Below, in pieces: positions 16,131-28,365 of a DNA stretch of 64,000 nucleotides. Location: contig JARHVA010008356.1 in NCBI GenBank assembly GCA_037957365.1, forward strand, positions 394,501-458,500. The letters run 5' to 3'. Made by a program: the position numbers and the translations under genes. Below the pieces are notes generated by a model, which saw only the letters and a list, made by a program, of their open reading frames with translations, was not told the origin of the DNA and searched no databases. Position 1 is the first letter of the stretch; the number at the start of each line of letters is the position of its first letter. This DNA is from Torreya grandis (Eukaryota > Streptophyta > Pinopsida > Cupressales > Taxaceae).

Positions 16131-18199
16131 TGATGTAGGATCATCAATTCAATCATGTAAATATGATCAGTCATGAAGTTTTAGGTGATGCATGTATATA
16201 TGGGGTCTCATAGGGTCCCCTAGAAGGTGATTAAATCATTAAAATATTCCTTAGGTGTGTGTTGTTAGCCAATTTGTGTTTTCTTAGCAAATTGGAATTT
16301 ATGAATATTAAATTAGGAATGGGTGTCTAAGATAATTTAATTAATTTCATGTGATTTCAAGCTGGTATAATGTTGTGTAACATTCTATATGGGCTTAGAT
16401 AGTGTATGAAGGATGTGATATGTGTAATTGATAGATGAAAGAGTTGTAAACCAAGTGATATTTTATGTAATTACCATCTCAAGGTTAATGGCCTTAGAAA
16501 TAGGAAAGGTATACTTACATATATAATATGGTGAATGAATATTTTCATGGAGAAGAGTGATAGAGTTAGAGAGAATAGTAGGAGTTTGATAGGGGAAATG
16601 GTATGAAATAAAGAAAATAAATAGGGAGAAGGATGAATAAAATTTGTGTAGCCCATGAAAGGGCAAGAAGTGAAAATAATGTTTTGCATATTATAAATAT
16701 GAATATGATAAATTAATGTGTTATTTAAGTTTCATAGTTTATGCAAGTTTTGGAATGTTTTAGAGTGATCTTTGTAACATGAAAACCAAGTTTAGTAATG
16801 TGTTTGTAGGTCTGCATTGAAGATGGAGTAAAGATAGTCAGAAATGGTGAAGAACCATCAAATATGAAGGTTGTTCATAATAGTGAATGTTAAAATAATT
16901 AAATATTATGGTATCTAATCACATTAAAGTGATATATAACTAATTATTGTCTTGGGGATTGAATCCTAGTTTTTGGTTAGGATTATTAATCTTTGTGTTC
17001 TAACTTGACTCTACTAGTCAAGGTGAAAGAGTGATTTTTCATTGTTTAATAGTCTCTTCAAGACTCAAAATATTTTTAAGGAGTTTTAAAGTGATGGTAT
17101 ATACCTTTTAGGGTGTTATTAAGATTTTATAAGTCATCAAATTCATTTTAGGCCATTAAAGGAGCTCTCTGCTTGTGAACTATTTGAAAACCCTAAGATA
17201 ATAGAAAATTTGAGTATCTTGTATTCTAGATAGTCAAAGTGCTTAAATATCATAAATGAGGTATAAAATAATTTATTTTAAGTTTTTAAAATTGTTTCAT
17301 AGTGTCTGTATTTTTTAAGATGGAGAAATTAGAGTTATAGGGTTGTATATTTTGTTGTACCCTATTTTGAAACACAGTATTCTGTCAAGAATAGTTATTG
17401 AGGGTGTTTGAAAGTTAGATAAGTAAAAATAAATATTGGATAAGTTATTTTTTATTTTAAAATACCTATTATAGGTCATAAATGTGTTATAATATATAAA
17501 TAAACCAATTTATCTCGTAGGAGATCTCTCAGCCTAACTAATTATATCCATATGAATAGGCCTGTCACAACCTAGAGTTAGGTTAAACATGCAACTTGTT
17601 TTTAGGGATTTATATCCATATGAATGTGTTTAAAATTTGTGAAAAAGTGTTATTTTATAGGTAATTTAGGAATAAAAATGTTTTATGTTTTAATTGTATA
17701 TTAAAATATAACCATCTATATTATGGGAGAGAATAGGCCTAAAAGAGGGCTAATTGGTGGATGAAAGAGTAGATAAAACGATTGAACCTATAGATTTAAG
17801 TAATGAAACTTTGTGTGGAGTAAAAAAAATATAATTAGTGTAAAAAAGTGGGATTATTTAATTAGGACACCTTAATTTTTTTTCAATATTAGGAGGTTTA
17901 TAGTTTTTAGGGGCTACAAGAAAGTTAGTGATGAATAAAGAAGAATTGCATGAGAAGGACTAATGATGGAATGAAGCTTGGAATTATGTTGGGAAAAATA
18001 AAATATATATAAGAGAGAATAGATATGGTGTGTGAATGTGTTAAAAAATTAATAATGAGGACTTAGATAACTGAGCCAAAGAGAATCTTTTAAGAGAGTT
18101 GGGAAAGAAGAGAAGATAATGAGTGCATGTTGAAATAACTGCAAATATCAGAGTTAGAGAGGTGTATTAAACATAGAGGTCCCATGATCCTCTGCATCA
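16131..18199 (+). repeat. E1 3' LTR
   Basis: A complete 2.07-kb copy, TGATGTAGG at the start and CTGCATCA at the end. It is the intact reference for the split 5' LTR. Antisense ORFs at 16463-16689 correspond to mutated ORFs at 1671-1921 in the other LTR and are composition artefacts. Confidence 0.85.
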
Positions 18200-19850
18200 T
18201 ATTTATAATTTTATAGAAATATTTCATAGAATGTTAATAGTTGTAGATTTTTTCTCCTATTGGTAATTTGTTTCACTATTCTTTTAGTTTATTTTATAAC
18301 ACTAATAAAACAACTAAATCTGATGCTTTTTTATTAGGTCCTAAAAAATACATAGAGTTAAATATAAAAAATTTAGAGGTTTATTGAGACTTTGAATTCA
18401 TTATTATAAAATTTAATAAAATCTATAGAATAAATCAGATTTTTCTCCATAAATATACTCAAAAGGTATGGTCACTTCTTGAAATCTATGAAGCATTTAA
18501 TATGACACATATATAATTTAATTCTTGTGTTGATAAGATTTTTATTTTTTCTTCCATCCTACCTTAAGTGATAGTGAGTGTACCTTAAGAGTTCAAAGAG
18601 CAAATAATATGTATATTATTATCTTTTTATTCCAAATGAAAAAACATCAATAATAATAATTCACTAAGACTAAGCACTCTTGCCTAAGAACTAGAGGGAG
18701 CATAACATAATAAACAAGATTATAAAATAGACATAAAGACAATATAATTCTCCTATATCCTTTGTCAAATTTGATGCTTACTTTTTGACATAAGTATGTT
18801 CATTTTCACCCTATGATGATTTTAGTATTTTATCAATGCTCTTCTATGGTGGTATCATCTCTCCAATAGTCACTTGTGGCTTGGTGTGAAGTTTGACATA
18901 AATTGGGCATTATAACTCTACTCTTAAAGGCATCAATAAGGTATTACATCATAATAACCTTAAACACAAAATCTTGTTAAATAATGGTATGTGAAATTGT
19001 ATTTATAGCTAAAATAACTAACTCTAAACCTAGGTAGGTTAGGTCTAATTATAAATTGGGTTGAGTCTAAATTAACACAGGTTAAGTCAATCTAAATTTG
19101 GGTGGGGTTAAGGAACTCATGAAATCTTGACACCTTAGTTTAAAATATTTTCAAGGCAGGACAACTCACTTTAGATATTTTTGAGGTTTGAGTCATATTT
19201 TTGAATATTTATGAGATAATAAATCACTTTATTGGCTCATTTGACTCTATGACTTCATATTTTTAAATAAATCCATTTTTAGTAAATGAAATTCACTAAT
19301 TTGATTTGGAATATTTGTTTAAGCAAGTTAGCTAGGATTTGCAATATAATTAGTCTTGCTTAGTGTTTTTTATATTTTTTTAATTGTTTTAAATTCCATT
19401 AATTAATAGCTTGGAATGCCAAATGTATCAAATTACTAGGTCATAATTTGACTGGAGTTTGAACTGAACCGAGTTAGTGACACATACAAGGTAATACACC
19501 AAAAAAGCTAGTCTCATCACATTTTTGACAAATTAAATCCATTACAAAGGCAAAATCAGTCAATTTAGGTTATTTATAGGAATTAAATGTGTTATTTACT
19601 ATAAATTTAATTGATTGATAATGTAAGCATGAAATTGTCTATATGTTTCCCCTATTTGAGAAGGCATTGTAAGTCATAGGCATAATATCATTTTTTCAAA
19701 GAAAGAAAAACTGATAATCTAATTGGTTCATGTTCCAAAGGGTAGTAGATAATCCCTCGATGCCCCTTTTAGGGAGCAGGTGGAAAAAATAGAATCATAA
19801 AATTATCCATTGAAATGAATAAAATGACATGATCTAAATGGAAATAGGGG
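18200..19850. other. Host DNA right of E1, with a short decayed coding stretch
   Basis: Between about 18320 and 18510 the + strand has a readable run including LLGPKKYIELNIKNLEVYWD and KVWSLLEIYEAFNMTHI, followed by readable peptide with TAG in place of likely Gln. It may continue the frame seen at 2-1260, since E1 separates the two. From 18600 to 19850 I see nothing recognisable. If E6 extends this far its 3' LTR could lie here, but the partner LTR is not in the window. Confidence 0.35.
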
Positions 19851-19859
19851 TGGGATTAC

Positions 19860-20159
19860 TGAATTGCCTAAAGGAAGTTATAGATAGTAATAGTAGTGGA
19901 CTCACTGAGTTACCCAAAGGTAGTTATAGTTAGTAATAAAGGGTGTGACATTGGTTTACCTAAAGGTGTTTATAAGTAGTGGCATAAATGGATGCCCAAA
20001 TAGGGTGGTGGGATGGATACTGATTTGCCCAAAGGTGGTTATAATCAATAACCAAATGGAAAACACTGATTTGTCCAAAGGAAGTTATAATAAGGAATAA
20101 AATAGGAAAGATTAATTTTCCCAAAGATAATTATAATTAGGAATAAAATATAAAAATAA
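19860..20159. repeat. Tandem array of ~45-50-bp units, left part, cut by E3
   Basis: The unit is close to TTTTCCCAAAGGTGGTTATAATCAGGAA plus a variable spacer. Copies of the CCAAAGG..GTTATAAT core start near 19869, 19913, 19960, 20028, 20074 and 20120. The array stops at the E3 boundary and resumes beyond E3 at 39946. Confidence 0.8.
20155..20159. repeat. Probable target-site duplication of E3 (AATAA)
   Basis: AATAA precedes the 5' LTR and also follows the 3' LTR at 39931-39935. The sequence is A-rich, so a chance match is possible, but the same tandem array lies on both sides. Confidence 0.6.
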
Positions 20160-20679
20160 TGTTGGAAGAATAAAATAGATAAGTAAAGTTTCATAGGATA
20201 TCCTTAGAATATTTATGCATTATGAATGAAATTATCAGCTATATATTTTTTTCTATCCTCCACAACTTGTAAAAGGATATAATATGAATAGTCTCCTCTC
20301 TTTAGAAATAATATATGGGAAGAATATGAATAATCAAGAGATTTTAGTGATTATAAATATATATGTCTATATGAAGAAGATGATGAACCTTTATTGAGAT
20401 CAATATAAACTTGTTGGTTATGGTTACCTATCCTATTTTTTGTGGTATTACTTAGATACATTAACATTTTTAATGTTTTTTTTAATCCTATCTAAAGTAA
20501 TTTAAATGCTCTATAAATGTTAAGATAACTATGGTTAACATTAGCTCTTATCTTTCACATAATAATTCATCTCTGTCATGCTTATGTTAAATATGAATTC
20601 TTTTTACTATCTTATGCAGTATAATAAAACTTAGCTATCTTCATCCTTATCATGTTATGTTACATCAAGAATCTTTCCT
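20160..20679 (+). repeat. E3 5' LTR
   Basis: About 520 bp aligned with 39409-39930. Shared stretches include TATCCTCCACAA, GATGATGAACCTTTRTTGAG and CATGTTATGTTRCATCAA. The alignment ends at ..TTTCCT here and ..CTCTACT in the partner, suggesting a TG..CT element rather than TG..CA. No clear primer site follows (GACAATAGTGTAG). Confidence 0.8.
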
Positions 20680-20889
20680 GACAATAGTGTAGTGAGTGTG
20701 GAAACACTATTTCCATGGGAAACTATGCTAATATGGTTATTGAGATAGTGAGACATTAAAACATGGTTAGACCAAAAAGTATGGCACTTCATAGAAGATG
20801 AATCTAAAAGGACTAGTCTTAGAAGTGAAATTTTATAGGAACACATCTATAGAGAAATATATGATTTTTTTTTGTGTGAGTTCCCAAAT

Positions 20890-23480
20890 GATAGACTAAT
20901 TAGTTGAAAAGATTGGAAAACTATTTATTCAATCCCAAAACAAAATAAACTATTACTTCGACCAAAGAGAAGATAGACTAGTTGTTGAAATTGGAAATTG
21001 ATTGGATGAGAGCGATAGACTATTGGGTCACCACTAGCATAGATAGATATATCACTAAATTTATGGCACAAGGGTATATATTGTTTAAATATATGCAAGA
21101 CTATTTTTTACAAGGAAATAGAGGAAAAATTTTAGAGCAACTACCTCTCCTGTTAAATATGTTGGTTATGGATAAGGCCATGGTTCTTACTCCAAATAAT
21201 ATGGAGTAGTTGATTCAGGTATATGGGGATATGTGAAAATGATGGTGAATTATGGATAGATGAGTAAGTAGATCTTGAACTTGAATCTAGAATGGAGACA
21301 TGAGGAAAGAAGAGTTAGAAGAAAACTTTGTATTTAGAATGATAACTATGATAATAAAAAATATGGAATAAATAGAAAAATACCCAAGTAGCTATAAATA
21401 GAAGTAAGAGTAAAAGTAGATTAGATGATGAATGAGCACACACATATAATGAGAAAGATTATGAGCAAAGGATAAATAAATATGATGATGAATTCCATCA
21501 TATAGAATGAGTGGATGAAGAATGAGATGAAGATGAGATGTATGAAGAGGATGATGGGAGTAGTTTAGGAATAGAACATATCTAAGATAGTAGTATACAA
21601 CTATAGGAAAGGGTATTATTAAAATAAGAATAATTATGTAAAGAAGTAGAGCATAATTATAGGTTAATCATAGTTTAAATAATATTAGAAGTTAATGGGA
21701 ATAATTATTCACCAGAAGTGTATGCATCCCCATAGCCCAATCTTTTATATTCTAGTAGAAATTTGCAGCCAGGCAAACAAGAGGATAATGGTTTGAAAAG
21801 ACCATTTTTAGAACATGTGAACCATTATGGTACATAAATTTATAAAAAACTAGTTAGGAAGGTTTTGAAAACCTTATATTTATTTGAAACAAAAAAACAA
21901 AATTAAGGAAGTGCAAATAAATAAAGTGCACATGATAATTATTCTAGTGCATAGAGTAGTACACTTGCAAGATTACTCAAAACATAGATGCCTTTGATAA
22001 CAATTATGAAAAAGACTCCATCCATATCAGTCAATATGATAGCCCACCTAGGAGGATTCATAAACTTAATCATTTATGATGGGTCTATGGATCCTCAACA
22101 ATACCTACTCACTTACAAAATGAAATTGTAAGCTAAGGGCATAACTGATGAAATTTTTTGAAAGTGTGAATTAGAAGGGGCCCTAGCTATGAGAGAACTA
22201 GAGTTAATATATAAAAGAGACCATCAGTAGGCAATTTTAAAATATGTACAAGATTAGCTCATCACAAAATTTAAAATTAATAAATGCACCAATTAAACTA
22301 TACAGGACCTAAAGGAGATAAGGTAAAAGTTTAGAGATTGGGTTTGAGACTATGATCACAGTTTCTATAATGTCATGAATAAGGTAGAATTTACCTTAAT
22401 AGATAAAGAAAAAACATGTTTCATTGAAGGATTATGAAATAGGATTTGTTTTTCTACTATGAAAAAATAATATGATACAAAAGTAGATGCTAGAGCTGTT
22501 GCACTGCATGTAAAACAAATTAAGGATTATGGGGAATCTTATGTTAATAATTATAAAATAAATAATACACTACATGATTTCATGAAAATAATGGAGTAAT
22601 AATATGAGGTGGATATGCTTAAATTGAATCTATGGTACATAGAGTATATAAAAGAAGGAAACCACTAAAATGATTGTCCTAAAGTTAGGAGAGAATTTTG
22701 TGAACTCTATCAGGTAGTAGGGCATGCCACGATATAATGCCATGTTTTACAACAATATATCAAATATATGTATAATCTTCATTGTAATTTTTACAAGTCA
22801 ACTAACCATGATGAGAAGAACTATAGATCTTTGTAAGAGATTAAAGAGGGAATTTCCGAAAATGTATTTTCCATCACAGTACAATAATTATCATCAGTGA
22901 AGTTGATGATCCCATGCAAAGAGGTAGATAAGGGTTGTGTGACCTAGATGGGTCCACAATGGATTCCAAGTTCACCATAGTATTAACCTCAATATATCAC
23001 TAAATATATCCCTTATTCAATAATATGGATGCCTCCATCTCATCAGTACTAGTATGTAACACCTTAGAGTTTATCCATAACACATCATCAACAAATGAAT
23101 TTGGATCCATAAGTTGAAAAATAATAATTCATAGTGGGAGATAATAATTAACAACATCACTAGTGCGACACTACATAGAAACAAGGATGATATTGAGGTG
23201 GATATTACTCTAATAGAGGAAGAGGTCATGATGGTTATATTGTAAAATACTAAGGTGGTAAAGGAAAAAACTATCAATATCCTCTCTTACAATGCTACCT
23301 ATGTGGAGAATATAATCATGTCCAATAGAATTTCCTGATGAATCCATAAAGATAGTCATATTGTGCATACTATAAAATCTTTGATAAGCATGACATAGAA
23401 TATTTCCCTATTTTAAAGAAGTAGAGAAAGGACAAATCCATTTGAAACATGAATATGGTAAGTGTGAAGCCTTAAGAAAA
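20890..23480 (+). pseudogene. Gypsy gag of E3, decayed
   Basis: The N-terminal part is readable at 20970-21230 (MLKLEIDWMRAIDYWVTTSI, then LPLLLNMLVMDKAMVLTPNN). The Retrotrans_gag core is near 22060-22560 (YDGSMDPQQYLLTYKMKL, then KFRDWV..YDHSFYNVMNKV and CFIEGL). A zinc knuckle lies near 23290-23340, CYLCGEYNHVQ then stop, with the last Cys now Phe, and a second Cys/His cluster near 23350-23400. In life this protein forms the cytoplasmic particle and packages the RNA. In-frame stops are mostly TAG or TAA at expected Gln positions. About 400 bp in the middle (21560-21900) is too decayed to read. It is followed by protease. Confidence 0.75.
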
Positions 23481-23699
23481 TGCATTTTTGAATGTTGTGA
23501 CATAACAACAACATGCAGAGATAGGGTTTCCTTCACTTAAGATGCCTCATGATTAGGGAATCTAAAAATTTAAATAGGATAAATATCCAAATCTAGCTAC
23601 AGAAAAAAATCTTATGCATGAAGATGCACAGTTGTTGAATAAAATTTAACATCAAGATAGTACTAATGGAAATGTTGTAGTAATCAATGCACAAATGTA

Positions 23700-24170
23700 T
23701 GGCTAAATTATGCACCTTATATGATAAGATGGAGTTTTCAATGCACTCATAGATCTAAAACTTTTGATTACTTTTCAAAATGAAGATATATCATAGAACA
23801 TCATGAATCTAATACATAATCTTTTGAAATGTGTGCAACATGGCCAACAAAAGATATAAAACTCATTTGGTATGTGAAGATGAAGAAACCATGGGATGCT
23901 GATGCACATATTAATATTGAGGTTTTTGGTTATGATATCTTGAATGCTTTCTTTGATTTTAGCAACATAGTTAGTAGGGTTCCTAGATCCACATGGGAAG
24001 CTATTGGATGACTAGCTCTAAGATACAACTTAGTAACTCTGAGCCTAGTTGATTATGAAAAAGTTGAGCCTATTGGTAGATTAGAGGACATTGAGATCAA
24101 ACTCTTATACTTGTGTCTATGGGGTGACTTTGAGGTCATTGACATGAAGACTAAAATAACACATTACCCC
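23700..24170 (+). pseudogene. Aspartic protease region of E3, decayed
   Basis: An open stretch at 23829-24011 contains AFFDFSNIVSRVPRSTWEAI, which fits the gypsy retropepsin pattern D-[FS]-G-[SA]-x-V followed by STWEA. The Asp is kept but the Gly of the active-site triad is now Ser. Downstream in another frame are GRLEDIEIKL, DFEVID and HYPTLIG, the usual C-terminal protease blocks. At least one frame change separates them. A retropepsin cleaves the Gag-Pol polyprotein. Confidence 0.7.
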
Positions 24171-25600
24171 ACACTAATAGGAAAAAAATAGACATATGAT
24201 GGTCAAATGACTATCAATATAGTGCATAACTAGATCAAAACACATCAAGGTGATAATTTTTTTATCATTATTCTCAATAAAGTATACAAGACTTAACATA
24301 ATGTTAGATGAACCAGACTCTTGATATGTTATATAAAAAACTAGTTGGATGAAGGTTAATATTGAGGAGAATTTAAATTTTTTGAATGCAATTGAATGTA
24401 ACTTCTTGTACCAACATGCCAAACCATAAGTAAAACTTTACTCACTCAACAACTCAAGACATCAAAATAGTAGAGGACCAAAATAGTAACTACACATTTA
24501 GTGGTAGATTAGTTTATCATTAAAGAATGTGACTCTATGTCTACAAAATATCTTACTTGATCAGAAGTTTACTTCTTATATCAAACTGATGATCACATGT
24601 AGGAATACATAGATCTAAAAAGGGAAGGAAATTTACCATGGGAATAATATTCATCAATTAGTGGCAACTTAGATACTCACTTCCTCAAATAGGCCCGAGG
24701 AGATCATGAACTTTGGTGAAGATGAATGGTCTTTACACACAAGTGAAAATTGCATGTATACTATAGAACTAAGGACCTCAATGATTTCATCATATGCTTT
24801 CAATTCAAGTAATAGGTTAGTGCTTTAAATTATTCCTATAAAGGAGTTGTTACAACATGGTAGGAAACTCAGTGAGATAATCAGCTTGAGTGGGATGATG
24901 CCTACGAGCTCATGATTAGCATATTCTAACTACCATAGTTCATCCACACTAATTGGCCATTTTTCACGAAGTCGACTGACCTAAAATACATATACATAAA
25001 TTTTTAAATTTTGGAAGGAGGGACATTTCATACCAAAATATTGGGTTCACATATTCCACTATACACAAGATCCACTACTAGTAGTCGAGTACATGCACCA
25101 AGAACACAAAATGGAAACTAAACATTGGGCACAAGTGTAGAGTCATTTTATATAGACCTTTGTGTTCAAAGATGAAAATAAACTACTCCATAATGCATAT
25201 CAAAAACTAAATTATTTTTTTTCCATGGGTGTGCTGAAGACTTGAGTACCACAATAGAATCTACAATGTAGAGGAATGTAGCCTCTGATCTTAACACAAA
25301 GCTACAAAAGTACAAGGCTACTAAGAATTAAAAAAAATATATGATGTAGCCATATCACTACATCCAAGATGAATAATAATACATTGAGGATTCTAATTTA
25401 GATTTTGATATAGATTTAAACAATTTATTCAAACTAGAGTGACTTGTAGAACCACTCAAGAACACCAATGCAACACTGACTAAATAAGATAAGTTACACA
25501 TCTAAATATCTAAATAGGAAAGGCAAAGGAGGATATAAGAATTTGTGGATGAATAGAAACTTGATATTTATTAGTACATAATCAAGAATCATGTCTCTAA
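24171..25600 (+). other. E3 spacer between protease and reverse transcriptase
   Basis: About 1.4 kb on the + strand with only scattered readable peptide, ended by LLRDYQDLFPTKLF near 25680, the block that precedes RT in gypsy polyproteins. I cannot assign the rest. An antisense ORF at 25768-25977 is a shadow of the RT region. Confidence 0.5.
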
Positions 25601-25639
25601 CATTAGAATAGAGGAGGTTCCAAATCTAGCAAGAGGAGG

Positions 25640-26520
25640 TGACTATTAGATGAAAAATAAATCTTTTGAATCTCTACAACTTTTGAGGGATTACCAAGAT
25701 TTATTCCCTACCAAATTATTTTAATTTTTAGGATTTGACCCATATTTGGGTGAAATAACATGACCGATCAAGAAGTGGCCATATAAGCTAAATCCAAATA
25801 TAAAGCTAAAAGTAAAGGCACAATTGGATAGAATGCAGGATGTAGGGATAATCTATCTAGTATAAAAAGATGATTGGTTAAGCCCGATGGTAGTTCAAAC
25901 CAAGAAAACAAGATAAATTTGAGTATGTGGGGACTACCACATCCTAAATGATGCTTGTGTAAATGATCCATTTCCAATATATATATATATATATATAAAA
26001 AGTTTTGTAATTTGTCACAAGATGCGAATTATATTATTTCATAGTTGGTTTTAATGGATATCATCAAATCGCAATCATAGAATAAGATTTATCCAAACCA
26101 ACTTTTGCAATAGATTAGTGTTGTTTTGCATACAAGGTCATGCCTTTTGGCCTGAAGCATGCACCTGATGTATTCTCTTGTGAAGTGGTTACAACATTCA
26201 AGGATTTTATGCATGACTTATTAATAAGTTTATCTAGATGATTTGGTAGTTTTCTCTTTATTTGAATAACACTTGTCTAAGTTACATCTAATGTTGGAAT
26301 GATTCCAAGCTCCGTGCATCACATTGAAACTAAATAAATGTCTATTTTTTACACCATTTGGTGTTTTACTTGGACATCTTGTATGAAATAAAGGTATTCT
26401 ATTATATTAGGCTAAAATCATATTAATATTTAGTATGCTTCCATTGATTAACACCATCAAATTACTCTCTTTTTTGGGACATACAAGCTACTATTGTAAG
26501 TTCATATAAGGGTATGCATC
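25640..26520 (+). pseudogene. Reverse transcriptase of E3, decayed
   Basis: Readable blocks in order: PIKKWPYKLNPNIKLKVKAQ and LDRMQDVGIIYLV (primer grip side), VCGDYHILND (R-x-x-D-Y-R-x-L-N block), GFNGYHQIAI, AYKVMPFGLKHAP, FMHDLL and then YLDDLVVFS, the F/YxDD active site. The blocks are spread over all three + frames, with a TA repeat at 25977-25998 disrupting the second. TAG and TAA stops are frequent. The catalytic Asp pair is still encoded. The enzyme would copy element RNA into DNA. Confidence 0.8.
25977..25998. repeat. (AT)n tract inside the E3 RT
   Basis: A run of about 11 AT units directly after the DPFPIY block of the RT. The expansion destroys the reading frame here. Confidence 0.9.
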
Positions 26521-26639
26521 TATTTCATCTCCACTAGAATTCTTACTATGTAAGAATGTGAAGTTTGTATGGACTTCATAATTCCAAGAAGATTTCATTG
26601 AATTAAAAAGTGCCTATTTACTATATCCATACTTGTATT

Positions 26640-27010
26640 TATAGACTAGAGTAAGCCTTTACATGTACATGTGGATGCTTTTGGTATCACAGTTGGAGCT
26701 ATGATTGCACAACTTGGAGATGGCACACTAGACCATCCTATTCATTTTGCTAGTTAGAAACTATTAGATGTAAAGAAAAATTATACAACTATAGAATGGG
26801 AAGTATTAGCCATTATGTTTACACTTCAAAAATTATGGCACTATCTTTTTCTAACACTATTTGAATTCTTCACTCACCATCAAGTCCTATGATATATGGT
26901 CAACAAGCCAATGCTAGAAGGACATATCTCTTGATGGTTGATGTTATTCTATGAGTTTTAATCATACATAAATGTCAAGATAGGAAAAGAGAATATAGGC
27001 CTAGACCACC
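26640..27010 (+). pseudogene. RNase H region of E3, decayed
   Basis: After the RT connection, a + strand stretch reads LHVDAFGITVGAMIAQLG, with HPIHFAS-like sequence and then KKNYTTIEWEVLAIMF. This is the order of the gypsy RNase H domain (ASxxAxGAxL, ...NYxxTExExLAIVF). The Asp of the first block is present. Stops occur at 26638 and 26756. Further readable sequence continues to about 27150. Confidence 0.7.
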
Positions 27011-27219
27011 TGAAATGCATCCCAAATGGGGAAGATCTAGAAGAATTACAAGAACACTCTCTTGACACCCATATCTTTCATGTTTCTACAATTCTTGAAA
27101 ACTTTGAAGCCATTTCTAACTTACTAAAGAAATGAATCTTCCTTAGGAACTTTTAAGAGTGTGATAAAAATTAGTTTGTGATTATATCACTACCATATAC
27201 CATTATTAATGGACTTCTA

Positions 27220-27896
27220 TATCACATGGGAAAGGATTAAGTCTTGCATAGGGTTGTCCTTGAACATAAATGACCTCAACTCTTGGAGGAAGATCATCAA
27301 GGAGTCACAAGAGGAAATTTATTAGGAGACCCTATAGCTATAAAGATTCTATAGATTAGACTATAGTGGCTAAATTTGTTTTAGGATGGACACAAAATTA
27401 CACAACATTATGATGTATGCCAACACATAGGTAAACTACTCCAAAAGGATGAGATTTAGTTACAGACCCTATTAGTAGAGCAACCTTTTGAATAATGGGT
27501 TATTGATTTTGTCAAGCCAATAAATACACTAAGTAAGCACAACAAAGCAAATTACATCATTACAATGATAGACTATTTTACTAAGTGGTTTCAAGTTGTT
27601 GCCACACCTAGTTTTACTATGAAGGATGCAACAAAGTTCTTATATGAAAATATCATTACTAAGTTTGAACACCCTATAAATTTAGTCAAAAATAGAGGGA
27701 TGAAATTTATAAATAAAACCATCAAGGCTTTGAATAAAGAGTTTTTAATATCTCATCATAACATCACTACCTATCATCTGTAGGCCAATGGCCAAAATGA
27801 AACACCAATAAAGTACTCAGTAAAATGTAAACCAAAATCTATAATGTTAATAAGGATGAGTGGGATGATTTAATTATTTTTATCTTATGTTCATAT
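27220..27896 (+). pseudogene. Integrase of E3, N-terminal and core part, cut by E4
   Basis: The zinc domain is near 27290-27430: the His pair lies in EDHQG and DGHK, and YDVCQH stands where CxxC is expected, so the first Cys has become Tyr. The core follows: WVIDFVKPI (first catalytic Asp), an open stretch at 27565-27783 with MIDYFTKWFQVV, then LVKNRGMKF where TDRG is expected, so the second Asp is Asn. ANGQNE keeps the catalytic Glu. Integrase inserts element DNA into the chromosome. E4 interrupts it at 27896 and the gene resumes at 34574. Confidence 0.82.
27892..27896. repeat. Target-site duplication of E4 (left copy, CATAT)
   Basis: CATAT directly precedes the 5' LTR and is repeated exactly at 34569-34573. 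Confidence 0.92.
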
Positions 27897-28352
27897 TATT
27901 AGTGTAGGTTTTTATTTTTCCCTATTTTTTAATTAGGGAAATTGTATTTCTTGTGCTTACATGGAGTTTTCCTACATTTGTGGGATAGGCTAGCTTATGT
28001 GGAGATGTGTCATAGGTGTCATAAGAATGTCATAAGTAACTCCATTGATGGGAGTTACTTCTCTATTCTTATAACCTTATCACCACCTTTCATGGAGGAG
28101 TTACAGTCTATTCTTGGGGTGCCTTGGCCACCTTTTGTGGAGAAGTTACTTACGTGCTCTCCTATATGTATTCTTCACTTTGGCCATCTCATGTTAATCA
28201 GATTTTGGTTTTCTCCATTTTGTCTTTTGCAATTTATCTTCTTGTATAATTTCAAATTGCTTTGGCATCTATGTGGTGTGCACTTGCTTCATCTCGTGTG
28301 ATCACATCTCCATTGCATTCGCATTATCTAGATTCTGGAAACAACTCCGATA
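27897..28352 (+). repeat. E4 5' LTR (456 bp)
   Basis: Starts TATTAGTGTAGG and ends CTCCGATA. It matches 34111-34568 over its full length; the main difference is a rearranged short repeat, GTCATAGGTGTCATAAG, near 28010-28035. Promoter and RNA start signals would lie here, but I cannot place a TATA box with confidence in such AT-rich DNA. Confidence 0.95.
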
Positions 28353-28365
28353 TGGTATCAAAGCC
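28353..28365 (+). other. E4 primer-binding site, initiator tRNA-Met
   Basis: TGGTATCAAAGCC, one mismatch to TGGTATCAGAGCC, the complement of the plant initiator tRNA-Met 3' end. It abuts the LTR with no spacer. Confidence 0.93.

Noticed and set aside
20680..20700. A primer-binding site for E3
   Set aside because: GACAATAGTGTAG does not match any tRNA end I can name; reading TAGTG as a decayed TGGTG would be guesswork.
27942..28301. 119-codon ORF with a counterpart at 34221-34481
   Set aside because: Both lie in the E4 LTRs, so the similarity is LTR identity and not a gene family.
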